From NCBI GenBank assembly GCA_017448825.1, contig JAFSKR010000030.1:1-51353 (forward strand): a DNA stretch of 51,353 bases. Reading direction: 5' to 3'. Position numbers and translations under genes: made by a program. Of the stretch, positions 42,022 to 50,222 are shown piece by piece (positions within the stretch are counted from its first letter, which is position 1; every line of letters begins with the position of its first letter). The stretch is from Bacteroidaceae bacterium. GTDB taxonomy: Bacteria; Bacteroidota; Bacteroidia; Bacteroidales; Bacteroidaceae. Under the pieces are notes generated by a model. The model made no database searches. It was not told the DNA's origin and saw only the letters and a list, made by a program, of their open reading frames with translations.

Positions 42022-43332
42022 ATGGCAGAAAGTGAAGATATTGGTGTTTTCAACTTTGCGAAGGGCACTACAAGCATCATCAAGGTGATAGGTGTTGGTG
42101 GCGGTGGTAGCAACGCTGTCAACCATATGTATAATGAAGGCATTCACGATGTGACCTTTGTCGTCTGCAATACCGATAATAAGGCGTTGCAGGATTCTCC
42201 TGTTCCCGAGAAGATTCAGTTGGGCAGCGAGGGTCTTGGTGCGGGCAACCGTCCTGACCGTGCTCGTAAGGCGACGGAAGAATCTATCGAGGAAGTGAAA
42301 AATATGCTTTCTGACGGCACAAAGATGGCCTTCATCACTGCTGGTATGGGTGGTGGTACGGGCACAGGTGCGGCTCCCCTCATTGCCAAGACGGCAAAGG
42401 AAATGGGTATCCTCACCGTGGGTATCGTGACCATCCCGTTCCGTTGGGAAGGCAACAAGAAGATAGACCAAGCCCTCGATGGCGTAGAGGAGATGAGTAA
42501 GAACGTAGATGCGTTGTTGGTCATCAACAACGAGCGTCTTCGTGAGATTTATCAGGACTTCACTGTCATTAAGGCGTTTGCCAAGGCAGACGACACACTC
42601 TGCAATGCGGCACGTTCTATTGCTGAGATAATAACGATGCACGGTATTATCAACCTCGACTTCAACGATGTCAGCACAGTGCTCAAGGATGGTGGTGTTG
42701 CCATTATGAGTACGGGCTATGGTTCGGGTGAAGGTCGTGTGACGAAGGGAATCAACGATGCCCTCAACTCGCCCCTTCTCAACAACAACGATATCTACCG
42801 TGCCAACAAGATACTTCTCCGTATCTCCGTGCCTGATGAGGCTGGCGATGGCAATAGTGCCCTCATGATGGACGAGATGAACGAGGTGCATGAGTTCATG
42901 GAGAAGATTAAGACAGAGGATGTGGAGACTAAATGGGGACTTTCTGTTGACCCGTCTCTGACAGATCAAGTGAAAATCACCATCCTTGCCACAGGTTTTG
43001 GTGTCGAAGACATAGACTCCGACGAGCTTGGTAATCGTCTGATGGCTCGTGACAAGGAGCAACAGCAACGTGACGCAGAAGAGGCAGAAGCCGCCGCAGA
43101 ACGTGCCAGCCGCCGTGAACGTATCTATGGTCCCGAGAAGAATCGCCGTACCATCCGTCGTCCGCTGTACAGCTACATCTTCAAAGAGGAAGACCTTGAC
43201 AACGAGGATGTCATCAGTATGGTAGAGACATCGCCCACTTACAAGCGTTCGAAGGAGACCTTGCGTCAACTGACAGAGATAGGTTCAAAAAACTCAAACG
43301 CGATAGAGCAGGGTGCCACTATCACTTTCTGA
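42022..43332 (+). CDS. ftsZ: Cell division protein FtsZ
   Basis: FtsZ is the tubulin-like GTPase of the division ring. The GTP-binding signature GMGGGTGTGAAP is at about residue 108-119, the N-terminal GVGGGGSNAVNHM and the T7-loop region NLDFNDVSTVLKD are intact. A charged linker (Glu/Arg-rich, about 340-395) leads to a C-terminal segment NEDVISMVETSPTYKRSKE, the likely partner-binding peptide, followed by about 25 further residues. The total of 436 is typical for Bacteroidales. It is the last gene of the dcw cluster and is followed by a strong hairpin. Confidence 0.98.
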   Translation: MAESEDIGVFNFAKGTTSIIKVIGVGGGGSNAVNHMYNEGIHDVTFVVCNTDNKALQDSPVPEKIQLGSEGLGAGNRPDRARKATEESIEEVKNMLSDGTKMAFITAGMGGGTGTGAAPLIAKTAKEMGILTVGIVTIPFRWEGNKKIDQALDGVEEMSKNVDALLVINNERLREIYQDFTVIKAFAKADDTLCNAARSIAEIITMHGIINLDFNDVSTVLKDGGVAIMSTGYGSGEGRVTKGINDALNSPLLNNNDIYRANKILLRISVPDEAGDGNSALMMDEMNEVHEFMEKIKTEDVETKWGLSVDPSLTDQVKITILATGFGVEDIDSDELGNRLMARDKEQQQRDAEEAEAAAERASRRERIYGPEKNRRTIRRPLYSYIFKEEDLDNEDVISMVETSPTYKRSKETLRQLTEIGSKNSNAIEQGATITF

Positions 43333-43360
43333 GAATTATCATCAATTCACCTATGAATAT

Positions 43361-43392
43361 GCGAAGGGATGCGGACAACCGCATCCCTTCGC
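43361..43392 (+). terminator. Terminator-like hairpin after ftsZ
   Basis: GCGAAGGGATGCGG (43361-43374) pairs perfectly with CCGCATCCCTTCGC (43379-43392) around ACAA. It lies 28 nt past the ftsZ stop. The following sequence is only moderately T-rich. Confidence 0.75.
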
Positions 43393-43422
43393 TGCTTTCG
43401 GTATTTGTTGTTAATAAAAGAT

Positions 43423-43461
43423 GTGCCGACTCGGTTAGAATCACTTCTGGATGGTCGGCAC
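43423..43461. repeat. Inverted repeat of unknown role between ftsZ and gyrB
   Basis: GTGCCGAC (43423-43430) and GTCGGCAC (43454-43461) form an 8-bp stem with a 23-nt loop. There is no T-run on either side. It may be a gyrB-side 3' structure or a protein-binding site. Nothing else is recognised in 43462-43545. Confidence 0.5.
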
Positions 43462-43545
43462 GAGAATATATGTAAGAATTGAATGAAATGTTCGGTTGGG
43501 TGCTATATACTAGTCGGGACAAGTTTTGTAGTACCCCCGTTTTTT

Positions 43546-45522
43546 CTATGCGTCAATGTTTGCATAGGTGGCATTCCGTTCGATGAACTCGCGTCGTGGT
43601 GCCACATCTTCTCCCATCAGCATGGAGAACGTGTAGTCAGCCTCGGCTGCATCGTCAATGGTCACCTGCTTCAGAAGGCGCGTTTCAGGGTTCATGGTGG
43701 TTTCCCAAAGCTGCTCTGGGTTCATCTCACCAAGACCTTTGTAACGCTGCACCTTAATCTTGTCTTCCTGTCCTTCGCCATATGTGTCGATGAAACGTTG
43801 CAGCGCAGATTCGTCGTAGCAATATTCGCTAATTTTCCCTTTGGTACACTTGTAGAGTGGGGGGGTAGCGATGTACAAACGTCCATCCCGAATCAGTTGT
43901 GGCAGGAAGCGGAAAAACAACGTCATCAGAAGCGTGTCGATGTGCGAACCATCGACATCGGCATCGGTCATGATGATGGTCTTATAGTAGCGCAACTTGT
44001 CGTAGTTCGCCTCCTTTTGGTCTTCGGGGTTCAGACCGAACTTCACGCCCAGAGCCTGGAAGATGTTGTTCACCTCCTCGTGCTCGAACGCCTGATGCCA
44101 TTTTACACGCTCCACATTGAAGATTTTACCACGGATGGGCAGGATGGCTTGGAAGTGACGGTCGCGTCCCTGCTTGGCCGAACCACCTGCCGAATCACCC
44201 TCGACGATGAACATCTCGCAGTTGGCAGCATCCTTATCCGAGCAGTCAGCCAGTTTGCCAGGCAGACCACCACCGCTCATTGGGTTCTTTCTCTGCACCT
44301 TCTCGCGGGCAGTACGGGCTGCCACACGTGCTTCAGCGGCCAGAACCACCTTGTCGATGATCATCTTCGCCTCCTTCGGATGCTCCTCCAGATAGTACGT
44401 CAGAGCCTCGCCCACCGCTTGCTGCACCGCACCAGCTACCTCGCTGTTGCCCAGCTTAGTCTTTGTCTGACCCTCAAACTGAGGCTCTGCCACCTTCACG
44501 CTGATAACCGCCGTGAGACCCTCGCGGAAGTCCTCTCCACTGATTTCTATCTTCTGCTTCTCCAGTTTCTCCGTGATTTTGTTGTCGTCCGCATATTTCT
44601 TCAGCACACGGGTCAATGCCGTGCGGAAACCTTGCAGATGTGTACCACCTTCAATCGTGTTGATGTTGTTGACGTAGGAGTGGATATTCTCATTATACGA
44701 AGTGTTATACATGATAGCCACCTCAATTGGCGTGTTCTGCTTCTCGGTGTTGAGGTAGATCACGTCATCAAACAGACACGTGCGCGTCGAGTCGATGTAG
44801 CGTACAAAGTCTTTTAAGCCACCTTCGCTGTAAAAAACCTCCTGACGGATACCTTCGATGCCCATCTCGGCGTTCTTTTCCAGTCTCATGTCTGTCAGCG
44901 TGATTTTGATGCCCGCGTTCAAATAGGCCAGCTCACGCATACGGTTCGCCAGGATGTCATACTTGTATGTCGTGGTGATGAAGATGGTCTTGTCAGGCCA
45001 AAACTGTTGGCGAGTGCCTCTCAGCTCCGTTTCGCCTACTACTTTCACGTCGTAGAGTGGCTTGCCCTTCTCATACTCCTGTTGATACACCTTACCGTCG
45101 CGGAACACCTGCGAGGTCATGTGTGTGGAGAGTGCATTCACACAGCTCACACCCACACCGTGCAGACCACCCGACACCTTGTAGGAACCCTTGTCGAACT
45201 TGCCGCCAGCGTGCAGCACCGTCATCACCACTTCCAAGGCGCTTCGGTGCTCCTTCTCGTGCATGTCAACAGGAATGCCTCGTCCGTCGTCCTGTACGGT
45301 GATGGAGTTATCTTCGTTGATTGTTACTTCAATATGGGAACAGAATCCAGCCAGTGCTTCGTCGATGGAGTTATCGACCGTCTCATAAACAAGATGGTGG
45401 AGTCCCTTTTCGCTGATGTCACCAATGTACATCGCTGGACGTTTCCTCACCGCTTCCAGGCCTTCGAGGACTTGGATATTACTGGCTGAATAATTTTCTC
45501 CGTTGATTAATGCTTCATCCAT
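43546..45522 (-). CDS. gyrB: DNA gyrase subunit B
   Basis: GyrB is the ATPase half of gyrase, which adds negative supercoils. The GHKL ATPase contains RPAMYIGD, TVQDDGRGIPVDMH and SGGLHGVGVSCVNALS. The Toprim domain has EGDSAGGSAKQGRDR (about residue 440) and MTDADVDGSHI. The C-terminus has QRYKGLGEMNPEQLWETTM. Its 658 residues, without the long insert seen in gamma-proteobacterial GyrB, fit Bacteroidota. RYKGLGEMNP could also fit ParE, but the length and the RPAMYIGD/QTLRGK-free pattern favour GyrB. A -7 element lies 107 nt upstream. Confidence 0.95.
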   Translation of the reverse strand: MDEALINGENYSASNIQVLEGLEAVRKRPAMYIGDISEKGLHHLVYETVDNSIDEALAGFCSHIEVTINEDNSITVQDDGRGIPVDMHEKEHRSALEVVMTVLHAGGKFDKGSYKVSGGLHGVGVSCVNALSTHMTSQVFRDGKVYQQEYEKGKPLYDVKVVGETELRGTRQQFWPDKTIFITTTYKYDILANRMRELAYLNAGIKITLTDMRLEKNAEMGIEGIRQEVFYSEGGLKDFVRYIDSTRTCLFDDVIYLNTEKQNTPIEVAIMYNTSYNENIHSYVNNINTIEGGTHLQGFRTALTRVLKKYADDNKITEKLEKQKIEISGEDFREGLTAVISVKVAEPQFEGQTKTKLGNSEVAGAVQQAVGEALTYYLEEHPKEAKMIIDKVVLAAEARVAARTAREKVQRKNPMSGGGLPGKLADCSDKDAANCEMFIVEGDSAGGSAKQGRDRHFQAILPIRGKIFNVERVKWHQAFEHEEVNNIFQALGVKFGLNPEDQKEANYDKLRYYKTIIMTDADVDGSHIDTLLMTLFFRFLPQLIRDGRLYIATPPLYKCTKGKISEYCYDESALQRFIDTYGEGQEDKIKVQRYKGLGEMNPEQLWETTMNPETRLLKQVTIDDAAEADYTFSMLMGEDVAPRREFIERNATYANIDA

Positions 45523-45734
45523 TTTTTATATTCTTTATATTCTCTTTTATTGACTTCGTTTTACTCGGTCACGAATCGAAGAAGGCAAAACGTTGTGTTG
45601 CAGGTCTTGTTGTTCCTTCGTTTCTGTTACAAAGGTATGGAAAAAACTTGACATACCGAAATAAAAGGGCAAGAAAGTTTCCCCTACGGGGAAAAATATC
45701 ATATCGGGGCGGACAAACGTCCCAATATGACACA
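45523..45734. other. Leader region of gyrB
   Basis: This 212-nt AT-rich stretch carries the gyrB -7 element and has no plausible gene. A short ORF on the plus strand near 45510-45755 has no Bacteroidota promoter or conserved feature. Confidence 0.6.
45630..45637 (-). promoter_or_regulatory. -7 element of gyrB promoter
   Basis: TACCTTTG on the minus strand matches the consensus. A TTTCG-like -33 lies about 19 nt upstream, close to but not exactly TTTG. The leader to the gyrB ATG would be about 100 nt. Confidence 0.6.
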
Positions 45735-45769
45735 AAAAGGTCGGGAATCTTTTGAATTCCCGACCTTTT
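45735..45769. terminator. Bidirectional intrinsic terminator between rpsT and gyrB
   Basis: AAAAGGTCGGGAAT (45735-45748) pairs with ATTCCCGACCTTTT (45756-45769) around a 7-nt loop, with A- and T-runs. It lies about 85 nt past the rpsT stop on the minus strand and separates rpsT from gyrB. Confidence 0.9.
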
Positions 45770-45853
45770 CTTTATCTCTAAAAAATCTTTAGCTTCACGC
45801 AGTTCTTGTATGTTGCATCGTTTTCTTGTCAGTTATTATACTGTTGTTGCTAC

Positions 45854-46108
45854 TTATGCAAGCTTCGCAATCATCTTAGCTGTACCCGACTTCAGGTTGG
45901 CGGCCTTCTTCCAGTGGATGATGTTCTGCTTAGCCAACTTGTCAAGCATCTTCTGGAGTTTGGGGAACATCTCCTCGGCTGTAGCCTTATCTTTCGTGTT
46001 GCGGATGTCGCGGAGGTAGTTACGCATTGTCTTTGCGTAGTAGCGGTTGTGGAGTCTGCGCTTCTCGTTCTGGCGGATGCGCTTCAGACATGATTTGTGG
46101 TGTGCCAT
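45854..46108 (-). CDS. rpsT: 30S ribosomal protein S20
   Basis: An 84-residue, strongly basic, helical protein with the S20 N-terminus [20 protein letters not shown] then [14 protein letters not shown], and the late motif [19 protein letters not shown] (here [16 protein letters not shown]). S20 binds 16S rRNA helices h9 and h44 during early assembly. It lies 92 nt after tRNA-Glu on the same strand with no promoter consensus between them, so both are probably made from the tRNA promoter. A terminator stands downstream. Confidence 0.97.
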   Translation of the reverse strand: MAHHKSCLKRIRQNEKRRLHNRYYAKTMRNYLRDIRNTKDKATAEEMFPKLQKMLDKLAKQNIIHWKKAANLKSGTAKMIAKLA

Positions 46109-46200
46109 TTGTCTTGAAAATTTTAAGTGTTAAATTTTAGTTTTGGGGTTGGAGTCCGATGTGGTATGGCGCTTTGACCTCGCACCCATCTCCATAAAAA

Positions 46201-46275
46201 TGGTAGCCCATAGCAGAGTCGAACTGCTCTTTAGAGAATGAAAATCTCTCGTCCTAACCGATAGACGAATGGGCC
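46201..46275 (-). tRNA. tRNA-Glu (anticodon TTC), CCA encoded
   Basis: The minus strand folds as a 75-nt cloverleaf: acceptor GGCCCAT/ATGGGCT (a G-T pair at the end), D stem GTCT/GGAC, anticodon stem AGAGA/TCTCT with loop TTTTCAT giving TTC, a 4-nt variable loop, T stem AGCAG/CTGCT with loop TTCGACT, then A and CCA. It decodes GAA/GAG. Its promoter is at 46307-46338. Confidence 0.95.
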
Positions 46276-46306
46276 AACCGCAAGCAACTTTTTCAAATTG
46301 CGAGTG

Positions 46307-46338
46307 CAAAGGTACGACTTTTTTGTTGACTGCCAAAA
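46307..46338 (-). promoter_or_regulatory. Promoter of tRNA-Glu (and probably rpsT)
   Basis: On the minus strand TTTTG (46338-46334), exactly 19 nt, then TACCTTTG (46314-46307) followed by C. This is one of the best promoter matches in the window and lies 32 nt before the mature tRNA. Confidence 0.85.
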
Positions 46339-46418
46339 CTTTTCAGCACTTTTTTTCTCTCTGCCTCAATTTTTCGACTCTTTCGTTTGGCAATTCTCGA
46401 TGGAAAGGCATCCTCTTG

Positions 46419-47528
46419 TCAGTTTTGTAACGGTTCGTAGGGGAGGCCGAACACATCGGCAACGGCTTTGAACACCACTTTTCCTTCCACGATGTTCAGT
46501 CCCTTTGCCAAAGCTACATCATCCTTGCAAGCCTGTTTCCAACCCTTGTCAGCGAGGGCGATGGCATAACGCAAAGTGGCATTCGTGAGTGCCAGCGTTG
46601 AGGTGTTGGGGACGGCTCCAGGGATGTTCGCCACACAATAATGCAAGATGCCTTCCTCCGTATAGACAGGTTCGCTATGAGTCGTGGGGCGTGAGGTCTC
46701 GAAGCAGCCGCCTTGGTCGATGGCGACATCCACGAGCACGGTGCCTGGCTCCATCAGCTTCAGCATATCACGGGTAATCAGATGCGGTGTCTTGTCACCA
46801 GGCACCAGCACCGAACCGATGACGACATCCACCGTGGGCAGTTGCTGACGGATGTTGTGCTCCGACGAATAGAGCGTGTGTACGTTAGCTGGTGTTTCAA
46901 GGTCGAGTTGACGCAGACGGGGCAGCGAGACATCTGTGATGGTCACTTCGGCACCCATGCCAGCAGCCATCCGTGCAGCCGCCTCTCCGACTACACCACC
47001 GCCCAGCACCAGCACTTTGGTGGGCGATACACCTGGCACACCGCTCATCAATTTGCCTTTGCCGCCTTTTGTCCTTTGCAGATAGTAGGCACCATTGAGC
47101 GAAGCCATGCGCCCAGCCACCTCACTCATCGGTTGCAACAGCGGCAGGGATCCGTTGGGCAATTGTACTGTCTCGTATGCCAGACACACGGCACCGCTCT
47201 TCAGCATGGCATCCGTGAGTTCCTTCTCGCACGCGAAATGGAAATAGGTGAAGAGCAGCTGTCCCTTGCGCACCAGCTTGTATTCGGGTTCAATAGGTTC
47301 CTTCACCTTCACAATCATGTCAGCCTCGCGATACACATCCTCGATAGCTGGCAGAATCTTTGCCCCTGCCTTCACATAGTCGTCATCGCCGAAGCCGCTG
47401 CCTTCGCCAGCCGTGTGCTGCACAAAGACCTCATGGCCGCGCCTTGTCAGTTCTGCCACTCCCGCAGGGGTCATGCCCACGCGGTTCTCATTGTTCTTAA
47501 TTTCCTTTGGAATACCGACTTTACACAT
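46419..47528 (-). CDS. ald: Alanine dehydrogenase
   Basis: Ald converts L-alanine to pyruvate and ammonia with NAD. The 369-residue protein starts with VGIPKEIKNNENRVGMTPAG, with Lys and Arg of the substrate site (KxxNR, about residues 10-16), and ends the substrate domain at VKVKEP. The NAD fold VLVLGGGVVGEAAARMAAGM is near residue 170, and VVDVAIDQGGCFETSRPTTH (here LVDVAIDQGGCFETSRPTTH) near 265 is a family signature. In many Bacteroidota ald lies near tsaE-porX; here it does not. No terminator is obvious downstream. Confidence 0.96.
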   Translation of the reverse strand: MCKVGIPKEIKNNENRVGMTPAGVAELTRRGHEVFVQHTAGEGSGFGDDDYVKAGAKILPAIEDVYREADMIVKVKEPIEPEYKLVRKGQLLFTYFHFACEKELTDAMLKSGAVCLAYETVQLPNGSLPLLQPMSEVAGRMASLNGAYYLQRTKGGKGKLMSGVPGVSPTKVLVLGGGVVGEAAARMAAGMGAEVTITDVSLPRLRQLDLETPANVHTLYSSEHNIRQQLPTVDVVIGSVLVPGDKTPHLITRDMLKLMEPGTVLVDVAIDQGGCFETSRPTTHSEPVYTEEGILHYCVANIPGAVPNTSTLALTNATLRYAIALADKGWKQACKDDVALAKGLNIVEGKVVFKAVADVFGLPYEPLQN

Positions 47529-47559
47529 AGTACTTTGATTTTAAGTTGTTTTTTCTTTG

Positions 47560-47590
47560 CAAATATAAACTTAAAAATCCAAATATCAAT
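47560..47590 (-). promoter_or_regulatory. Promoter of ald
   Basis: On the minus strand ATTG (47590-47587), 19 nt, then TATATTTG (47567-47560) followed by C, 32 nt before the ald ATG. Confidence 0.7.
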
Positions 47591-47652
47591 GATAAGACGG
47601 ATTTTATTGCCATTTGCTGCACTTTTTTCGTGCGCCTCACCAAAATTTTCAC

Positions 47653-47660
47653 TACCTTTG
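47653..47660 (+). promoter_or_regulatory. -7 element of recO promoter
   Basis: TACCTTTG followed by C lies 26 nt before the recO ATG. Upstream TTTTTTCG at 47623-47630 could act as a weak -33. Confidence 0.6.
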
Positions 47661-47686
47661 CCACGAAAATAGCAGTTGGTGGTGAG

Positions 47687-48415
47687 ATGCAAGCAATACT
47701 TCGGGGCATCGTGTTGAGGACGGTGAAATATGGTGACACCTCTCTCGTTGTCGACCTCTTCACCGAGAGTCGTGGGCGTCAGGCGTTCATGACAAGTATC
47801 TCACGTGCTAAGCGTTCCGTGCGTAGTGTGTCCTTCTGGCAACCGCTTTCGATGGTGGAGTTCAGTGCCGACCTCCGTCCCAACAGCGGCAAAATGCCCC
47901 GTCCTGTCGATGTGCGGACCTATTATAACTACACCGACCTGCCCTTCTCCCCCGTCAAATCCACCCTCGCCCTCTTCTTGGCGGAGTTTCTCAGTGCTGC
48001 CCTGCGTGAGGAGAAGGAGAATCCTCCCCTCTACCATTATATTGAGCATTCACTCCAGTGGCTCGACATGGTGAGGTCACCCACTTCGATGGCCAATTTC
48101 CATCTCGCTTTCCTCATGCACCTCAGTCGCTTCATCGGCATCTATCCCAATTTTGACCGCCCCGATCATTACTTCGACCTGCTTGCCGGCACCTACTGCG
48201 ACCGTCAACCTCCTCATGCCCACTTCCTTCGTTATGCCGAAGCTCGTGCCCTCCCCACGCTCTTCCGCATGGATTATCCCACTCTGCACCTCTTCCGCCT
48301 CTCGCGCCAGGAGCGTCAGCGCATCCTTCACGTCCTCAACGAGTACTACCGTCTTCACGTCCCGAATTTCCCCGAATTGAAGTCCTTGGAAGTGTTGCAG
48401 GAGTTTTATTCCTAA
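47687..48415 (+). CDS. recO: DNA repair protein RecO
   Basis: RecO helps load RecA onto SSB-coated DNA in the RecFOR pathway. The N-terminal OB fold starts MQAILRGIVLRTVKYGDTSL and contains TESRGRQAFMTSI. The C-terminal helical part (for example PLYHYIEHSLQWLDM and FHLAFLMHLSRFIGIYPNF) matches Bacteroidota RecO. I chose the ATG at 47687, which is the conserved start; the frame from 47546 runs across the ald promoter. The length is 242 residues. Its coding strand is unusually C/T-rich compared with the dcw genes. Confidence 0.93.
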   Translation: MQAILRGIVLRTVKYGDTSLVVDLFTESRGRQAFMTSISRAKRSVRSVSFWQPLSMVEFSADLRPNSGKMPRPVDVRTYYNYTDLPFSPVKSTLALFLAEFLSAALREEKENPPLYHYIEHSLQWLDMVRSPTSMANFHLAFLMHLSRFIGIYPNFDRPDHYFDLLAGTYCDRQPPHAHFLRYAEARALPTLFRMDYPTLHLFRLSRQERQRILHVLNEYYRLHVPNFPELKSLEVLQEFYS

Positions 48416-48425
48416 CTCACACGGC

Positions 48426-49106
48426 TTACGGCAATTCTCTCAAGATGTACCTGCGCTTCTTGAGCGAAGGGGGCGTGAGGGTGAGGTGGGCCTTGGGGAG
48501 ACGGTGCAGATAGGGGATTGGCACGTTGAGAGCCAGCGAGTTGACATAACTGGCGTTGCCCTCACCGCTTCCAGTATGGCATCCCGCTCCACCACTCTGC
48601 CGATGTTTTCTGCCAACATCCTTAGGGTTTCGGTTTGACGGGCTGGGGGGTGCTGCTGCACCTCGTCGTGCTTCACCACACACGGGTTGGCATCGAAAGT
48701 GGTCATGCCCATGATGTAATGCTCCTGTCGCAACTTCTCTTAGTGCTCGAACTGTTCCTTGTTTTTTTGCGATGTGTTCTTCGGGATAGAACGGCTTGGG
48801 GATGTAGTCGTTGCCTTTTGGATGGAAGCGCGTCAGTAGGTCGGTTATCTCGGTGTGGTTGGTGAGGAGGAGGATGAGCATGTGGTGGTCTTGTCGGCGA
48901 TTCAACCGTGCCGGTTCAAAGCCGTTTGTTTCGGGCATATTCACGTCGAGCGGCATGAGGTCGGAGCATTTTGACGGGTGGAGTTTCCATGCCGTAGGTC
49001 CATTGTCAGCATAGGTTATCTCGTAGCTCTCCACTTGGAGGAACTTCTTGGGTAAGATGGCTTTGCGTGCATCGTCATCTACAAGCATAGCCTTGATTTT
49101 CTTCTT
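48426..49106 (-). pseudogene. Frameshifted OmpR/RprY-type response regulator
   Basis: Three minus-strand frames each hold part of one protein. Frame one begins KKKIKAMLVDDDARKAILPK and keeps the phosphoacceptor in PLDVNMPETNGFEP and the Lys in NDYIPKPF. Frame two (about 48700-48560) has TFDANPCVV and LRMLAENIGRVVERDAILEA, the start of an OmpR-type winged helix. Frame one again then gives NSLALNVPIPYLHRLPKAHL and SLKKRRYILRE, the recognition end. At least two frameshifts are needed to join these parts, so it cannot make a working regulator. It follows the kinase relic directly. Confidence 0.82.
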
Positions 49107-49416
49107 GGTCTTGGGGTAGGGTGATGGTGAAATGAGTGCTTTTGCTTTCGGTGCTGCTGAGGGTGGCTGTGCCGCCGTGTGCCTCCACTGATAACTTTAC
49201 ATAACTAAGTCTCAAGCTGATGGAGGGGAGAGTCTCCTTCTCACCTTTCCCGAAAGATGATCTGTCGGGCAAAGAATGGTAGAACTGGCTGAACACGTGC
49301 CATTGCTCTGCCTTGGGGATGCCATTGACGGTAATGCTGAGGACGCAGCTGCACGATTGATCCATCTGATAACCCATCATAATCGTCACATCCTCTCGGG
49401 AATCTTCTGTCCTTCA
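49075..49416 (-). pseudogene. C-terminal relic of a sensor histidine kinase
   Basis: The minus strand reads DVTIMMGYQMDQ, then ITVNGIPKAEQWHVFSQFYH and SLRLSYVKLSVEAHGGTATL, and ends STHFTITLPQ. This is the end of a HATPase domain (DNG.GIP, VF..FY, GLGLYYVK...HGG). Key residues have been lost: DNG is now TVN, and the G2 box glycines are Ser/Ile/Arg. The N-terminal sensor, the H box and the N box are absent; a stop lies just upstream and the 23-bp repeat array follows. It overlaps the response-regulator relic by about 30 nt, as in functional kinase/regulator pairs. Confidence 0.8.
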
Positions 49417-49540
49417 TCGCCTCAAACTTCTTTCATCATAACATTTTAGTTTCAGATTGGCTTGGCATCGAACGTCGAAGTGGATTTGGATACTGACGCA
49501 AGGTGGCTTGTCCGATTGTTCGGGATGCATTTCGCGCCTA

Positions 49541-49680
49541 CTTCCAATTCCCATTTTCTTTGTCCTCCAATCCCCATTTTCTTGATTTTCCATATCCCAT
49601 TTTCTTGGTCTTCCACTCCCGATTTTCTTTGTCCACCATTCCCAATTTTCTTGCTCTTCCATACCCGATTTTCTTGCAAA
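49541..49680. repeat. 23-bp tandem repeat, six units
   Basis: The core ATTTTCTT recurs at 49553, 49576, 49599, 49622, 49645 and 49668, every 23 bp. Each unit reads roughly TTCCA..CCC(A/G)ATTTTCTTG. Units differ by a few bases. Because 23 is not a multiple of 3, the array stays open in several frames and yields repetitive but meaningless ORFs. Confidence 0.92.
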
Positions 49681-49830
49681 CTCGGGGTGTCAAATCCGAT
49701 ACCTCCAGTCGCGCAAAAGCAAAAAACCCTAAAGCGATATTCCGATACACTCAGAAGCGATAAATCGTTTATGGGTTTATCGCCACGGAAATAAAAAATG
49801 ACGCTCTTTCCCAAAAAAAACGGCAGAAAG

Positions 49831-49862
49831 TTTGCAGGTTTGAAAAAAAAGCCTTACCTTTG
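49831..49862 (+). promoter_or_regulatory. Strong promoter without an obvious gene
   Basis: TTTG (49831-49834), 20 nt, then TACCTTTG (49855-49862) followed by C is a full match. The next plausible ATG of a real gene is 360 nt downstream. Confidence 0.75.
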
Positions 49863-50174
49863 CAGCCGAAAGCTCTCAGCTGTATTTATCTGAAACTCAG
49901 AATCAACTCACCATTTGGCTCGACTGCACATCCTCGCATTCAAGCCAAACTGAACCATGCAATCCCGCCAAATCAGTGTGAAAACACCCCATTTCAGGCT
50001 ATTTCAGCCCCCCAAACCTACCATTTCTTGACCCTCCACACCCCCACAAGCGCACCTGCACCCGACCTCCACACAGAGAAGCAAAACCCCTCCCTCCGCA
50101 CCATCATTTCCCCTAAATTCACCCCCGTACACATTTTAAATAATAAAAAGCACCCATAATTCAAAAAAAAGTCC
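49863..50174 (+). other. 312-nt C-rich stretch between two promoters, no clear gene
   Basis: A frame covering this stretch encodes a Pro/His-rich string with no recognisable domain, and its only starts are TTG at the promoter and a 24-codon ATG ORF at 49957. I see no conserved gene. It could be a long leader of the gene at 50223 or a small RNA made from the promoter at 49831-49862. Confidence 0.5.
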
Positions 50175-50182
50175 TACCTTTG
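50175..50182 (+). promoter_or_regulatory. -7 element upstream of the secreted protein gene
   Basis: TACCTTTG followed by C, 40 nt before the ATG at 50223. The flanks (AAAAAAAAG then pyrimidines) resemble those of the promoter at 49831-49862; no -33 TTTG is visible. Confidence 0.6.
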
Positions 50183-50222
50183 CACACACAACATTCCAAA
50201 CCCCAAAAACCAACACCGCATC

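Noticed and set aside
43546-45522. ParE instead of GyrB
   Set aside because: The overall length and the arrangement of ATPase, Toprim and C-terminal motifs fit GyrB; no parC/parE-type partner is adjacent. A tree would settle it.
49414-49814. Several overlapping ORFs on both strands across the 23-bp repeat
   Set aside because: All are created by the repeat unit having no stop codon in most frames; none has a promoter-start arrangement or a domain.
49860-50159. 99-codon frame after the promoter at 49831
   Set aside because: Its only upstream start is TTG inside the -7 region, the product is Pro/His-rich without a domain, and composition alone explains the open frame.
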